In this document: one piece after another, positions 1-11,175 of the stretch
Position numbering within the stretch: position 1 is the first letter of the stretch
Layout of the letters: every line of letters begins with the position of its first letter
Assembly: GCA_900155495.1 (NCBI GenBank)
Contig: FTLJ01000316.1
Span: 1-53,844 of the forward strand
Direction: 5' to 3'
Source of the DNA: Porogramme epimiltina
Taxonomy: Eukaryota; Basidiomycota; Agaricomycetes; Polyporales; Polyporaceae
Length of the DNA stretch: 53,844 bases
Notes under the pieces: generated by a model
Told to the model about the DNA's origin: nothing
Databases searched by the model: none
Seen by the model: only the letters and a program-made list of their open reading frames with translations
Position numbers and translations under genes: made by a program

Positions 1-1877
1 TGGGAGTTCATCACGTCCCTCTCCTTCGACTGGGAGTACGTCACCGGCCAGCGCAAGTTCAAGTGGCCCATGGTGCGTGCCCCTGCCGTCTTCTCCCCCC
101 GAAGCCCACACCCACGCGCGCGTGTGCGCAAGGGGCGGTGGAGGGGGGGCGGGCGATCCCATCGCCAGGCGCTGACCGACAGCGTGGCGCGCAGATCTTT
201 TACTTCGCGGGCCGCTACTTCCTCCTCTTCGCGCTGATCGGCATGTACGTACCCTCCCGCCCTCCGCCCCCTTCCCCCTTCGTCCGCGCGCGCCTCCTCC
301 TCGCTCGCATCGCTGACCGGCCGCACGCGCCCTCTGTTCGCAGCGCGATCGCGCTGAACGTCACTGTGTGAGTGCTCGTCGGCCTCGCCCCCGCTCCCGC
401 GTCTTAACCCCGCGCGCTCACGCGCTGTATCCCCCCTCTCCCCGGCAGCCCGGTCAACTGCCAGGCGCTGTACACGTACAACCAGATCTTCGGGAACGCG
501 ACGATTGGGCTCGCGAGCATTAACCTGTCCCTGCGGACGTGAGTCGGCCCTCTCCTTCCCTTCGGTGTTCCGCCCCGCGCGCCCACGCGTCCACGCGTAG
601 TACGAGTGGGCGCATGTGGGGCTGGGCGCGGAGATGAATGCGGGCGCGCGCTGACTCCACCGCGGGCGATCTAGAATGGCAGTGTGGTCCCAAGCGTGGT
701 ACATCGTCTTCCCGCTCGTCGCGGTCATCTTCGGGCAGTGGTCGCTGCTCCTGCACGGTACGTCGGAGATGTGCCTTACCTCATCGCGTGCGCGCGCGCT
801 GACGCTGACGCGTACGCTCTCAGGGATCCTGCTGAAGGCGGAGTGGGTCCCCGGCCAGGGGTGCGCGATCACGAGCACGGACAACAAGGTGCTCGCGGCG
901 ACGTTCATCTACACCATGTGCTTCGACTTCACCGTCCTCACGCTCGCGGCCGTCAAGCTCGGCGTGGCGTCGACGCCGCGCAGCGAGCGGTCGAGGATCG
1001 TGCGCCTCATCTTCCACGACGGCCTCATCTTCTTCATCGTCGCGTAAGCTCCCCTTTTTTCTTACAATCTAATCGACGTCTACGAGGCGTTATGGAAGCG
1101 CGGAGCTGACTGAGGTTGCGGTGGTGCAGATTTGTCTCGAACGGCATCGCGACTGTAAGTGCAGATATGCCTTTCGGAGATGGGGGGCTGCGAGGGCTCA
1201 CTCGGATGTGCAATAACAGGCGTTCATGCTCTTGAACTTGAACGCCGTGATGTCGATCATCGCGAACGTCCCCGCCGCGGTCGCTTCCACGGTGCGCACC
1301 CAGTCTTATCTGGTCCTCCACGTTCATTTTGGACTTACCCGAGTGCCCCACGTCCGTCCCCCTGCGCCCCAGATCGTGGCCTGCCGCGTCGTGCGGAGAT
1401 TAACGAAGTACACGACGGACAGCAGCGCCGAGTTTTTCGGGTGCGTTCATTTCGCCTGGTGACTCGGATGGCGCGACGTCATCGATGTGCTCATTGTGTA
1501 CGTATGTATGTTGCAGCACGACGCGCGCGTCGACGCTCGCGTTCACGCGCAGCTCCCGGTTCACGGGCGGCACGCTGTCCGCGGGCGAGAACCTGAACTT
1601 GAAGAAGATCGAGGGCGTCCACGTCCAGGTGCGCAGTTTTCCATTTCATCTCGGCCGTGGCCCGCATTTCGAAGGACGCTCATGATGGATAATGGACTAG
1701 ATGGAGAAGTTCGAGGCCGCGCCCGGGGAGGTGTCCCCGTCGGACTCGTTCGTGCAGTACGACGCGGTCGGGCGGTGCGTCAAGCGGCGCGACGTCGACA
1801 CGGTCGTCGACACGATCGTCGACGTGGAGGCGCACTCGGCCTCGGAGGAAGAGCTCAAGCGGCCGCAAATATCGTAG
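1..1877 (+). CDS. Multi-pass integral membrane protein of a basidiomycete family (5' partial)
   Basis: The reading frame is open at base 1, so the start lies outside the window. Spliced exons give a protein that begins at WEFITSLSFDWEYVTGQRKF and runs to a stop at 1875-1877. Several hydrophobic helices are visible: IFYFAGRYFLLFALIGIAIA, the MAVWSQAWYIVFPLVAVIF stretch, the TFIYTMCFDFTVLTLAAVKL stretch, and a later FHDGLIFFIVA..MLLNLNAVMSI segment. The C-terminal tail is hydrophilic and acidic (VDTVVDTIVDVEAHSASEEE). Introns are short, with GT-AG ends (for example a donor after FKWPM near 72 and an acceptor near 193). Related basidiomycete proteins are annotated only as hypothetical transmembrane proteins. 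The topology is receptor-like, but I see no motif that gives a ligand or activity. The call is secure as a gene and open as to function. Confidence 0.8.
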
Positions 1878-3708
1878 CCTGAGGGCTCGCGCCCGCCCGA
1901 CCTCGCTCGCATGCCCGCGGACTCTCGTCTCGTCTTCGTTCGTTCGTCGTCGCTGTGTTCTATCTCTCCCTTTCTCCCTCTCTCCCCCTCGCTCCGGTTT
2001 TCTCTATCGTTGCACCGCCGTCGCATAATCGAAGTTGTAATACCGCCGTCCCCGTCGCTCCGCCGCCCCGCCCCTCGTTTGCATCCCCTTCCCGCTCCCC
2101 ACCTCCAGTTTTTTTGGCTGCTTCCTCCTCCCTCTTCGTACCCCGCACGCTCGGCAGACGGCGGGCGCGCGCAATTTCCGGGCTGCCCGGGCTGGCTCGT
2201 GTGTCCGCTGTCCGCCGTCGTTCGTGTTCGGCTCCCGATACTCAAATGTCGCTCGCAGTCGCTCGCAGTATGCACCTCGATCGCTTCCTCCCCGAACGAA
2301 CTCTGCAGCTTTCCTCACCCCCCCATGGACGCGCGAATATTGGCCTGCTCCCCGCTCTCCCCGAGTCCCCAGCCCCCAGTCCCCAGTCACCAGTGCTCGT
2401 TCACCCCGCTGTAGGCCCGCCGGCACGGGGATACGCGATCGCTCCCGCGCGCAGGCGCAAATCCCGCTCGTGCGGGCGCAGCTGCTCCGGACCCTCCTGG
2501 CGCGGACGCCCCGGGCGGGCTGGGACCGACGACGTACGTGCGCCCGGAAGAAGAGGGGTGGGCGCGCGGCGCGGCGCTGCGAGGACGTGAAAGAAGACAG
2601 AAGACGAAGAAGAATAGGAAGAATAGGAAGAAGAAGCGTGCGGATGGGGGGGGCGGGGCTCCCCACGATCCCGGACGTAGATCGCCGCACCGCAGAGTGG
2701 CTTCCCTTTCGTCTCGCTCGAATGTGCGCTTCGCGCTCTTCGCCTCTCCCATTGCTCCGTGCCAACCCACCCCCACCCCTCCCTGCTCCCTTCACAAGGT
2801 GGTTCTCGATTGCGCCCCCCCTCTCTGTGGGGCGTTTCGAATTCGACGTCGGGCGGCGCTTTTTGGAACACTGGAACGCTGGAATACTGGGATGCGATTG
2901 GGACTCCGCGCGCATCCGCACGGGCGGGCTTCGATACTCGTTGAGTCGCTGCCTGCTTGTCGACCGCCGCATGCGGCTTCGCGCTCGGGCTCGGAGTAGG
3001 GGGTGTCTCTCTCGTCGCGGAGCCCCCCATCCCGCCGACCTGCGTTTCGGCGGAGCCCCACGCGCGTCCCCTTCCCCCGGTTGGCCCCTCGCGCTCTTCA
3101 ATACCTCAATATCATCGTCATCTCGCCCGCGCCCGATCCATTTGGTCGCAGGCTCCCACCCCCAGCCCTCGGCTCCCCGCGCACCTCGAAATCCGCCCCT
3201 CGACGGGGACACCGGCAGGACGGGCCTTTCATCTCGCTCGCGCACAACACGCCGCGCCGCCGCTGCGGTGCGGGGACGGGGACGGGGACGGGGGGCGCGG
3301 GGCACGTAACATATATGTGATCTATAGGATCTATAGGACTGATGCATATGATACCGCGCGGCGCGCCTGCACGTCCCTGCCCGCCTCATATGTGCCATGC
3401 CATGTCGCGCCTCGCAATCTCCGCCCTCCCCCCATCCCCCCCCGCGCGCGCTTCCTGCTCCGGACTGCGCAGATCTGGACGTTTGGACGCACATTTATCG
3501 AGGACTTCATCTCCGTGGTGTTCTTCTCTCCATACCCCTACCCCACCCCACCCCACGCGCGCCGCCCACCCTGTCCCCGCGCGCCCCGCTGCTTTGGACC
3601 CGTCCCCGCCCCGCGCCCCTGCGCTTTGGACCCGCTCTTGTACTCGCGTGGATGTATGCGCTCGCGCCCGTGCTCCTTGCCGCTCCTTCTTTCCTTGGCT
3701 GGACGGCG

Positions 3709-3760
3709 ATCGCGCGCCGCACGCGCGCCCCGGCATCGCGCGCCGCACGCGCGCCCCGGC
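3709..3760. repeat. 26-bp perfect tandem duplication
   Basis: The unit beginning atcgcgcgccgcacgc occurs at 3709-3734 and again at 3735-3760 without a mismatch. A third, broken unit starts at 3761. Confidence 0.9.
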
Positions 3761-4442
3761 ATCGCGCGCGTGCGGGGTAGGTGCGGCCTGGGTAAGGGAG
3801 GGGAGGGAGGTGGGGTCCGCCCGGACACCGCCGCGGTGGCGCGTGGCGCGCTGTACGATACGAAAAAGCCTATATTGTCGATGCTGTACTGTACTCTTTG
3901 TCTGCGTTCCCGCCCCTGCTGCGCACCCCGCCGCTCTCGCCTCGCTCTCGATCTCGCTTTCGATCTTGCTCTCGTTCGCTTCCCCCTCTGTCTTGCCCCG
4001 TTCCGCCCTGTATGTACAAATAAGAGTACGAGCGCGAGCGCGAGCTCGCGAGTGTCAATACAAAATGTCTCTGTCCCTGTACCCTGCGCGCCCCACACCC
4101 CGCACCGGGGTAGCGTTTTATTGGATTGTTGTATTGTGAGCGCGACCCATCGATAGGGCCACGCCCGATCCAGCTCCCCCGCCGACTCACGAGATCCCGT
4201 CTTTCATGAATCACGAACGCGTGAATGCTCGTATGTTTTCATATACGGCGCCCGCGGGGCTACCGTCCCGTTCCCCCGACCCCACCACCCCGCCCGGCCG
4301 ACCTACCCGCGCTCGGCCGGCGCAGCAGGCACTGAACTGAGTAAGTAGTAGTATTTTGGCCGCGGCGTCGACGTCGGCGTCGTCAATCTTAAAAAGCTTC
4401 TTGTGGGCGATGATCTAGGGCCGGGAAACGCGCCGCGCCGTC

Positions 4443-4465
4443 GGGCGGGCGGGCGGGCGGGCGGG
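4443..4465. repeat. GGGC tetranucleotide microsatellite
   Basis: About six uninterrupted GGGC units lie in non-coding GC-rich DNA. Confidence 0.9.
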
Positions 4466-5665
4466 AAGCCGCGTTCGGCGTGCGCGAAGTGGGGGGCAAG
4501 GCGGCAAGGAAGTTCAACGTTCGACTGCGGCTGGCTAGTGGACCTGAGCTGGGATGAGCTCAGGTGAGCGTGAGTACGATATACTACGAGAGGACATAAG
4601 ACGTGGGTGGACGCCGCCGGGAAAGGGGCCGAAGGCGCACGCGATGGGCAAAATTGCAAGGTTCAATGTACCCGGAAATGTCCGCTGCCCGTCCGCCCGT
4701 CTGCCCGTCCGGGGCGCCGGAGTATGCCAGGACATATGGGCGGGCTGGTGCCTTGCGCGCGTCCGTGTATTGTCGCCTTGTCGTCCGGCGGGTCTTCTGG
4801 GTCAGCGGGCAACACGCCCCCCTAGCGCGCGGAGGACTCGGGTTATGTCTGCGTCGCACTCAACCACCGCGCGGCGCGGCGCCGGCACCCGGCGCGGGTG
4901 CACATAGCAAGCAAGCAGTCGCCGCTCCTCAGGCCTCAGCACCCAGCACTCCGCACCCCGCACCCAGCCCTCCCTCCGCGAACCGCGCAAACGCACTCAT
5001 CACGGGCTTCGCTCGACGATTTTCGCCCCGCACGCGCGCGCGAGCTTCCTCGGCCTCCTCGAGCCCCGCCCAGCCGCACCACGCGCTCCCCCGCGGTTCC
5101 CGTCGCGCACCGAAGGCCCGATCCGGCAAGCCCCACGCTTCGCCGCCCCGATAGACAGCCAGCTGTCCGGTGTGTCTGGCGCCCGCCGGGAAGCAGCACG
5201 GGTGGAAGCTGGGAGCTGACACCCGCTGCGGCGCGCGAGCAGGTGCTTTCGGGCCTCGGGGCCTCGCTCGCCCGCGTGGGCGCGCGACAGGGCTCCGGCG
5301 CGTCCATGCGGGGGCGCGGGGGTTCTGAGATGCGCTCGGCGCGGTGTTGACTGCGTGGCGGGTCCGCCGTGCGCGCGTAGTGGCATCGTAGGGAGCGCGA
5401 TGGTTTGCGCTGTTTGAAGTCTCAGGAGGGTAGCACGTCCAGCGATGGCCGTCATGGCTCAGTACGGGTGGCAAGGCCACGTGATGGGTGATCCACGCCC
5501 ACATGCTAGTCGCGAGATCAGAGCGGCGCGCGCCGGAGGTGATCGCTGAGCCATTGGACGTGCGGACGCGAGAGCTGGTGTAGTATGATCGCAAGACGAC
5601 ACTCGGAGGAGCGGGAGAGCGAGATAGGGAATCTATTACAGGCGGCGCGGCCTGTACATGGTACA

Positions 5666-7837
5666 TTAGTCGACGCGGCGCGGCGCGTTCGGGACGACCG
5701 CCCAGAGGCACATCATGAACCCCATCATCGACACGATACTGCAAACAAGAAAATAGCACGTCAGTGTCCGTCGTCCACTGTCCACCTCCCGGGGGAAACG
5801 AGGAAGGTGAAAGACGACTCACAACGGCTGCAGCGCCTTGATGCCCGCCTTGCCCGCGAGCGCGCCGGTGAGGAAGGGCAGCAGCGCGGAGCCCGCCTGG
5901 CCGAAGCCCGCGATCCAGCCGATCGCGCCCGTGAGCAGCCACGGCGGCAGCACGCGCGCCGCGTGGTTCATCACGATCGGGTAGATGGGCCCGAGGAGCA
6001 CGCCGACGAGCGAGACGGCGACGGCGCCGCCGACGAGCGACGGGACGAGCCAGAAGATGAGCTCGAGGCTGAGGGAGGGGGCGTGTGAGCGCTGGGGGCA
6101 GGGAGGGACAAGGGGGAGGGGGCGTACCCGATCGCGAGGAGGCCGTAGAGGAAGATCGCGCGTCGCTCCCCGACCTGGAAGGAGGGTGTGGGCGGGGTCA
6201 GCGGCCGTCGTTCGAGGAGCCGATGAGGCGTCTACCTTCTTGTTAACCCACAGGAGCGCGACTCGCCCGATCGTCAATCCTGGAGGCAATGTAACATGGG
6301 CGGGGACCAAAATCGGAAATATACTCACCACCAAAGAAACCGGAGGAGACGTATCCGGCCGATGCTCCGCCGCCGCGCACGTCCTTGAGGTATGTGACGA
6401 CCCACCCTGCAGGACGGCCGGTCAGCGGGTTCGTATCAGAGAGCTGACGGTGTCGGACGAACCTCCGAGCGTAACCTCCACGCCGACGTAGATCAGGACG
6501 AAGGTGGCCAAGAGGTGCAGGGCGCGCAGCTTGAACAGCTGCTTGTACTTGTTGCCGCCGCTCTGGACCGCCGTGGCATCATGCATAGGCGCCTGGCCAC
6601 TCTCAGCAAGGCAAGCTGTTGAGAGGGAAATGAGCAAGAGGGTCCCCGAAGAATGCGTGATGGTCCGGCACGTACAATCCTGGTCCTTGAAACGGAAGAC
6701 GGCAATGAGGAGCGCGAGGTTCGAGATCGCGATGCCAAGCGAGACGAGGTAGTGGAAGGACCACAGCTTCTGCTGCGCGAATTGTGTCGCAACGAGCGGA
6801 GACGAAAACCCGCCAACGCCTGGTGTCGAGTGATGAGCGAGCGGCATATGACGACGGCACCAGGGGGAGGCGTACCATAGATGGCGTGTAGGATCCCCAT
6901 CTTCGTCGCCGCATTTTCTTTCATACAGATGACGAACGCGCTCGCTCCCGCATCCTGCAGCGGTGTGAGTAAGTAAGGCTCATAGAATGACAAACGTTGC
7001 ACATGCCTGAAGGGACAAGCCGAAGCCGGTGATGGCGTACCCCAGTACGAGGACGGGGAACGGGGGTGCTGGGGCCTCAAGGCAGTACCCAACAACCTGC
7101 GCCAACGCCCCTGTATGACTGTGAGAAGCATGGCGGGGTCGACTATTGGACCACGTACCAATTACCATGACCTATGCAAGCGCAACAGCACCGAAGCAAG
7201 TTAGCCGGAGAAACCTCGGAGAATCGAACAAAAGCCCTCACCTTGCCAAACCCGAGCCGATCGGTGAGCCAGACATTCGCAGCCGCGCCAAGCACGAACC
7301 CCTGCGGAGGCGGCGGTGGCGGTGGTGAGTGTGAGGCGCACAGGCGGCTACGGAGGAGCTCACGATGCAGTTGGAGATGAAAATGAGGGAGACGATCGTG
7401 AACCCGACCTGGCGAATATTTTCAGCGCCTGCCACCCGACCTCTCTGGCAAAAGAGGGGCGTACGTTGTACGCGGCCTGTATGCGTTCGAGAAGAGGGCC
7501 AGTGGTGCCGTCGTTCCACCCCGCGAGGAAGCACACCCAGCACAGGACCGCGAACTGGATCCTGGCTTTGCGGCGCGAGGCTGGGGTGGAGGCCGGGACG
7601 GCCGTCGCGGGGGGTTCTGGTGACTGGGAGGCGGGGCCGCCCTCGACGACCTCTATGCTCTTCCGTGTGGCTTTCGAACCATCTTTGGAGTGCGCAGACG
7701 TCGAGCCTGAGTCGTCTGGCAGGCGAGGTAGCGCATGGGCGCCGATAGGTGTCAGCTCGAGCTCGGTGATTCTGTGGTGACGAGTGAGCAGACGATCGCT
7801 GAGCGAGAAAAGGGCGCGCTACTTACGTTGTCGACAT
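5666..7837 (-). CDS. MFS transporter, array copy A
   Basis: This copy was checked splice by splice. Fourteen exons sum to 1404 nt (467 aa) with no stop. Exon 1 is 11 nt (7827-7837, MST plus a split codon) and the last exon is 5666-5738, ending PNAPRRVD. A hydrophilic N-terminal tail of about 70 residues precedes helix 1 (RIQFAVLCWVCFLAGWNDGT). The loop after helix 2 carries VWLTDRLGFGK, a version of MFS motif A. About 12 hydrophobic helices follow, with a central loop containing SGGNKYKQLFKLRALH. It should be a plasma- or vacuolar-membrane permease. I place it with fungal MFS proteins annotated as fucose-permease-like or Bsc6-like, from memory and with modest certainty; the substrate is unknown. 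One intron has a GC donor (7006-7005) after the Gln of GFGLSLQ. Confidence 0.85.
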
Positions 7838-7898
7838 TCGGTCCGCTTGGGAGAGACGGTAGAGCGAGTGGTGGAAGTGAATGGGATGCTCGAGGTGT

Positions 7899-7914
7899 GC
7901 CGCTTTAAAGCGGC
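7899..7914. promoter_or_regulatory. Core-promoter palindrome upstream of MFS copy A
   Basis: gccgctttaaagcggc is a perfect 16-bp palindrome with a TTTAAA centre, 62-77 bp before the ATG. It is followed by ggggtaaac, which also recurs at the other copies. Its position suggests a TATA-like core element or the binding site of a dimeric factor. Confidence 0.5.
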
Positions 7915-8182
7915 GGGGTAAACAACTCTCCCTGGGGGACCGGACTTCCGGGCCCGCGGCGGCGTCAACCAGGGGCCTCCATCTTCCATACACCGCGCTG
8001 CACACGATTGCTTAGAGTATGCTGGGCGATCGCTGGGGCGCGGCCTCGGAGAGAACAGCCCGTAGCACAATCGAATGGTACGCCGGACAGCGGAGAGCCA
8101 ACCACGTATGCGTCGAAGCAGGAGTCAAAGAGAAGAGAGGCGCCCAAAGGGCACCAGGCGCCAAGGCATTGAGGACGAACGA

Positions 8183-8190
8183 TGACGTCA
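8183..8190. promoter_or_regulatory. CRE/ATF-type site TGACGTCA upstream of MFS copy A
   Basis: A perfect TGACGTCA lies about 346 bp before the ATG of copy A. The same octamer is at the corresponding place before copy C, and a degenerate form is before copy B. In fungi this octamer is bound by ATF/CREB-type bZIP factors of stress pathways. Confidence 0.45.
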
Positions 8191-8387
8191 ACTTCACCGA
8201 CCGCGCACCGGAAGCCCCGGCGCCCACGAACGGCTGACTCGACAAGTGCCAGAGGGTTTCAACGTGAACTTTCGTCTTGGATCACAGTAGCGTTCCGGCA
8301 GTCTATAAGGTCCGATGATAGATACGTGTACAGTCAGAAGGATCGATGGGACCCGTATGGGGTGGTGAACCGCGGACTGCAACTAGC

Positions 8388-10566
8388 TTAATCTGCGCGA
8401 CGCGGCGTGTTCGGGACTAGCACCCAGAGAAACATCATAAATCCCATCATCGACACTATGCTGAAATGTGGAAAAGAGAGGCATCGGGATAACATTTCCC
8501 ATAGTGAAAAGGGGCGCGGGGACGTTCGTCCATCAGCCATAAAGAACGAAAGCAAAACGCGGGCACTCACAACGGCTGCAGACTCTTGATGCCAGCCTTG
8601 CCTGCTAGTAGGCCGGTGAGGAAGGGGAGAACCGCGGAACCGGCCTGACCAATGCCTGAAATCCACCCGATGGATCCGTTGAGGAGCCACGGAGGTAGGG
8701 TGCGCGATGCGTGGTTCATCACAATGGGGTAGATGGGCCCTAGGAGGACGCCAACGAGGGAGACGGCAACCGCGCCACCGACGAGGGACGGGACCAGCCA
8801 GAAAATGAGCTCGAGGCTGGGAGGAGGGGGGTGTAAATGCGGGGAAGTGTCAGGGGGCTGGCTGGGTGACGTACCCGATCGCGAGGAAGCCGTAGAGGAA
8901 GATTGCGCGTCGCTCCCCGACCTGGAAAGAGGACGCGGGTGGAGGTTAGCAGTTATCAATCGAGGTGCTGATCAAACGTTCACCTTCTTGTTGACCCACA
9001 AGAGCGCGACACGCCCAATCGTCAATCCTGGAGGGCATTGTAGCACGAGTGGAGGGTGGAATGTGCGCAAGGCTTACCACCGAAGAATCCGGACGAAACG
9101 TATCCGGCCGACGCGCCGCCGCCGCGCACATCCTTCAGGTATGTGACGACCCATCCTGCGAGAGGGGCAGTCAGCAAGTACGCACCAGGCAGCTGGTCAT
9201 GCTGGACCAACCTCCGAGCGTAACCTCCACTCCGACATAGATTAGGACGAAGGTGGCCAAGAGGTGCAGGGCGCGCAGCTTGAACATCTGCTTGTACTTG
9301 TTGCCACCGCTCTGAGCTGCGGCCGTGTCATGCAAGGGTGCCTGGCCACTCTCTGCGAGGCATGCTGTCGAGGGGGCGAATGAACAGTGAGTATGCGCTC
9401 TCAGAAAAGGCGAGGCAATACGCGACGTACAATCCTGGTCCTTGAAGCGGAAAACAGCAATGAGGAGGGCGAGGTTCGATAATGCGATCCCGAGGGAGAC
9501 AAGGTAGTGGAAGGACCACAGCCTCAACTCCGCGAATTGGGTCGCAATGAGCGGTGACGAGAATCCACCAACGCCTGGAATGTCAAGCGGTGAGCAGAAT
9601 GTGACGGGGGCTTCAAATAGGCGCACCATAGACAGCGTGCAAGATCCCCATCTTAGTCGCCGCATTATCTCTGAAGCAAATCACGAAAGCATTCGCTCCC
9701 GCGTCCTGCAGCTACGTTAGTGAGTGTTCGAGAGCGCCAAATAGTTCACATGCCTGTAGGGACAATCCGAAGCCGGTGATGGCATATCCCAGTGCAAGGA
9801 CAGGAAACGGGGGCGCAGGAGCCTCGAGGCTGTACCCGACGACTTGCGCGAACGCGCCTGCACCGGCATGAAGAACGAGCTGCGAGGTCAATAATTGGGC
9901 CACGTACCGATCGCCATGACCTAAACAACCATGTATATGAGCCGGAGAAACCTCGGAGCAATAAAGAACTCCTCACTTTGCCAAACCCGAGCCGGTCGGT
10001 GAGCCACACGTTCGCAGTAGCGCCTAGTACGTAGCCCTGCGGAGGCTGTGGTGAGTGTGAGGCGCTCTGGTGACCATGGAAGGACTCACGATGCAGTTGG
10101 AGACGAAGATGAGCGAAACGACCGTGAAGCCAACCTAATGAGACCACGCAAGCGTTCTCAGCAGTCTGATAAAATAATATATGAAAGGCCTGGGCGCACG
10201 TTGTAAACAGCCTGTATGCGTTCGAGCAGAGGACCCGTGGTGCCATCGTTCCACCCCGCGAGGAAGCACACCCAGCACAGGACTGCGAACTGGATCCTAG
10301 CTTTGCGGCGCGAGGCAGGGGTCGAGGCGGGGACGGCCGTCGCAGGGGGCTCCGAGGAACGAGAGGCAGGTCCGCCCTCGACGACCGGTTCTGTGCTTTT
10401 CCGTGTCGCTTTAGAGACGACCTTGGTGTGCGCGGACGGCTCGTCGAGGAGTCGAGGCAGCGAGTGAGCGCCGACAGGTGCCAGCTCAATGTCGGTAAGT
10501 CTGCTGACGGGCATGAACGAACCATCCTCGAGTGAGAAACATGCGCTCTGCTTACGTTGTCGACAT
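8388..10566 (-). CDS. MFS transporter, array copy B
   Basis: This copy has the same exon plan as copy A. Exon 1 is 10556-10566 and the stop is at 8388-8390 after PNTPRRAD. Exon 2 encodes a tail with LTDIELAPVGAHSLPRLLDE and then FLAGWNDGTTGPLLERIQ. Visible downstream blocks are VTLGG, WVVTYLKDVRGGGASAGYVS and the last helices (GPIYPIVMNHASRTLPPWLL). Residue differences from copy A are scattered, which fits a duplicated gene kept under protein-level constraint. The donor after the second exon is GTGCGC, and the GC-AG intron is present (9753-9752). I matched exon blocks to copy A but did not re-add every exon length, so a small indel could have escaped me. Confidence 0.8.
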
Positions 10567-10635
10567 TCTGCCCACTTGGAGGGGACGAAATAGTGAGTCG
10601 GTAGTAGAGGAGTAACTTGAGGTGCGCCACCGTGC

Positions 10636-10651
10636 GCCGCTTTATGGCGGC
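10636..10651. promoter_or_regulatory. Core-promoter inverted repeat upstream of MFS copy B
   Basis: gccgctttatggcggc is the copy-B version of the copy-A palindrome, with mismatches only in the centre, 70-85 bp before the ATG. A ggggtaaacaactcc block follows as in copy A. Confidence 0.45.
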
Positions 10652-11175
10652 GGTTGCCAGTGCGGGGTAAACAACTCCCCCTGATCGGACTCCGCGCATC
10701 GCGCACAATTGCTTATGACTGGGGGATTGCTAGGACATAGCTTCGGGCATACGAGGCCGCAGGGCAGCCGGGCAAAGGGGCACGCCGGAGAACCGACCAC
10801 GTACGCGTCAAGGCGATCGAAGACAAGCCATGATGCACTGGGCGCTAACGGTGAGAGGGCCTCGTCGCACAGAAGCGCCGGAGCCGCTGATGACGGCGAG
10901 TGCGAGCAGCTTCCGACGTCAACTCTTCTTGAGTTTCGAAGCATGATATAGAGAATACATACGAGTCAAATGGCATGTAGCTTAACAGGATTTGATAGAA
11001 AAGATCCATAGCCAGCCTCAAGTACGTCACGGACGTGCGTCGCCGTGACTCGTGAGCGGGAACAAGTTTCGCCTTGAGCAGCGGTGGCGTTTGTGGAAGA
11101 CAATATCCCATGTAAAGTAAAATGTACAGCTTGAAAAGAATGGGCACGTGTAGCAGGGAATCAACCACGAATAGC

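Larger units (their letters stand above)
1878..5665. other. GC-rich gene-free stretch
   Basis: I find no gene here that I can support. Long open frames exist on both strands, but their translations are Arg/Pro/Ala-rich and low in complexity, as expected from very GC-rich DNA, and they have no domains or coherent splice pattern. The stretch holds the 3' region of the membrane-protein gene, pyrimidine-rich DNA at about 1930-2150, an A/G-rich run at about 2590-2640, an 8-bp minisatellite at about 2868-2893, a 26-bp tandem duplication at 3709-3760 and a CGGG microsatellite at 4443-4465. The final part should be downstream sequence of MFS copy A, which ends at 5666 on the other strand. Confidence 0.5.

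Noticed and set aside
2004..3494. Minus-strand open frame of 496 codons, with overlapping plus-strand frames of 361 and 399 codons nearby
   Set aside because: Arg/Pro/Ala-rich, low-complexity translations on both strands at once are typical of GC-rich non-coding DNA. There is no motif and no splice pattern.
4929..5942. Minus-strand open frame of 337 codons over the end of MFS copy A
   Set aside because: It overlaps the last exons of the transporter in another frame and has no family signature.
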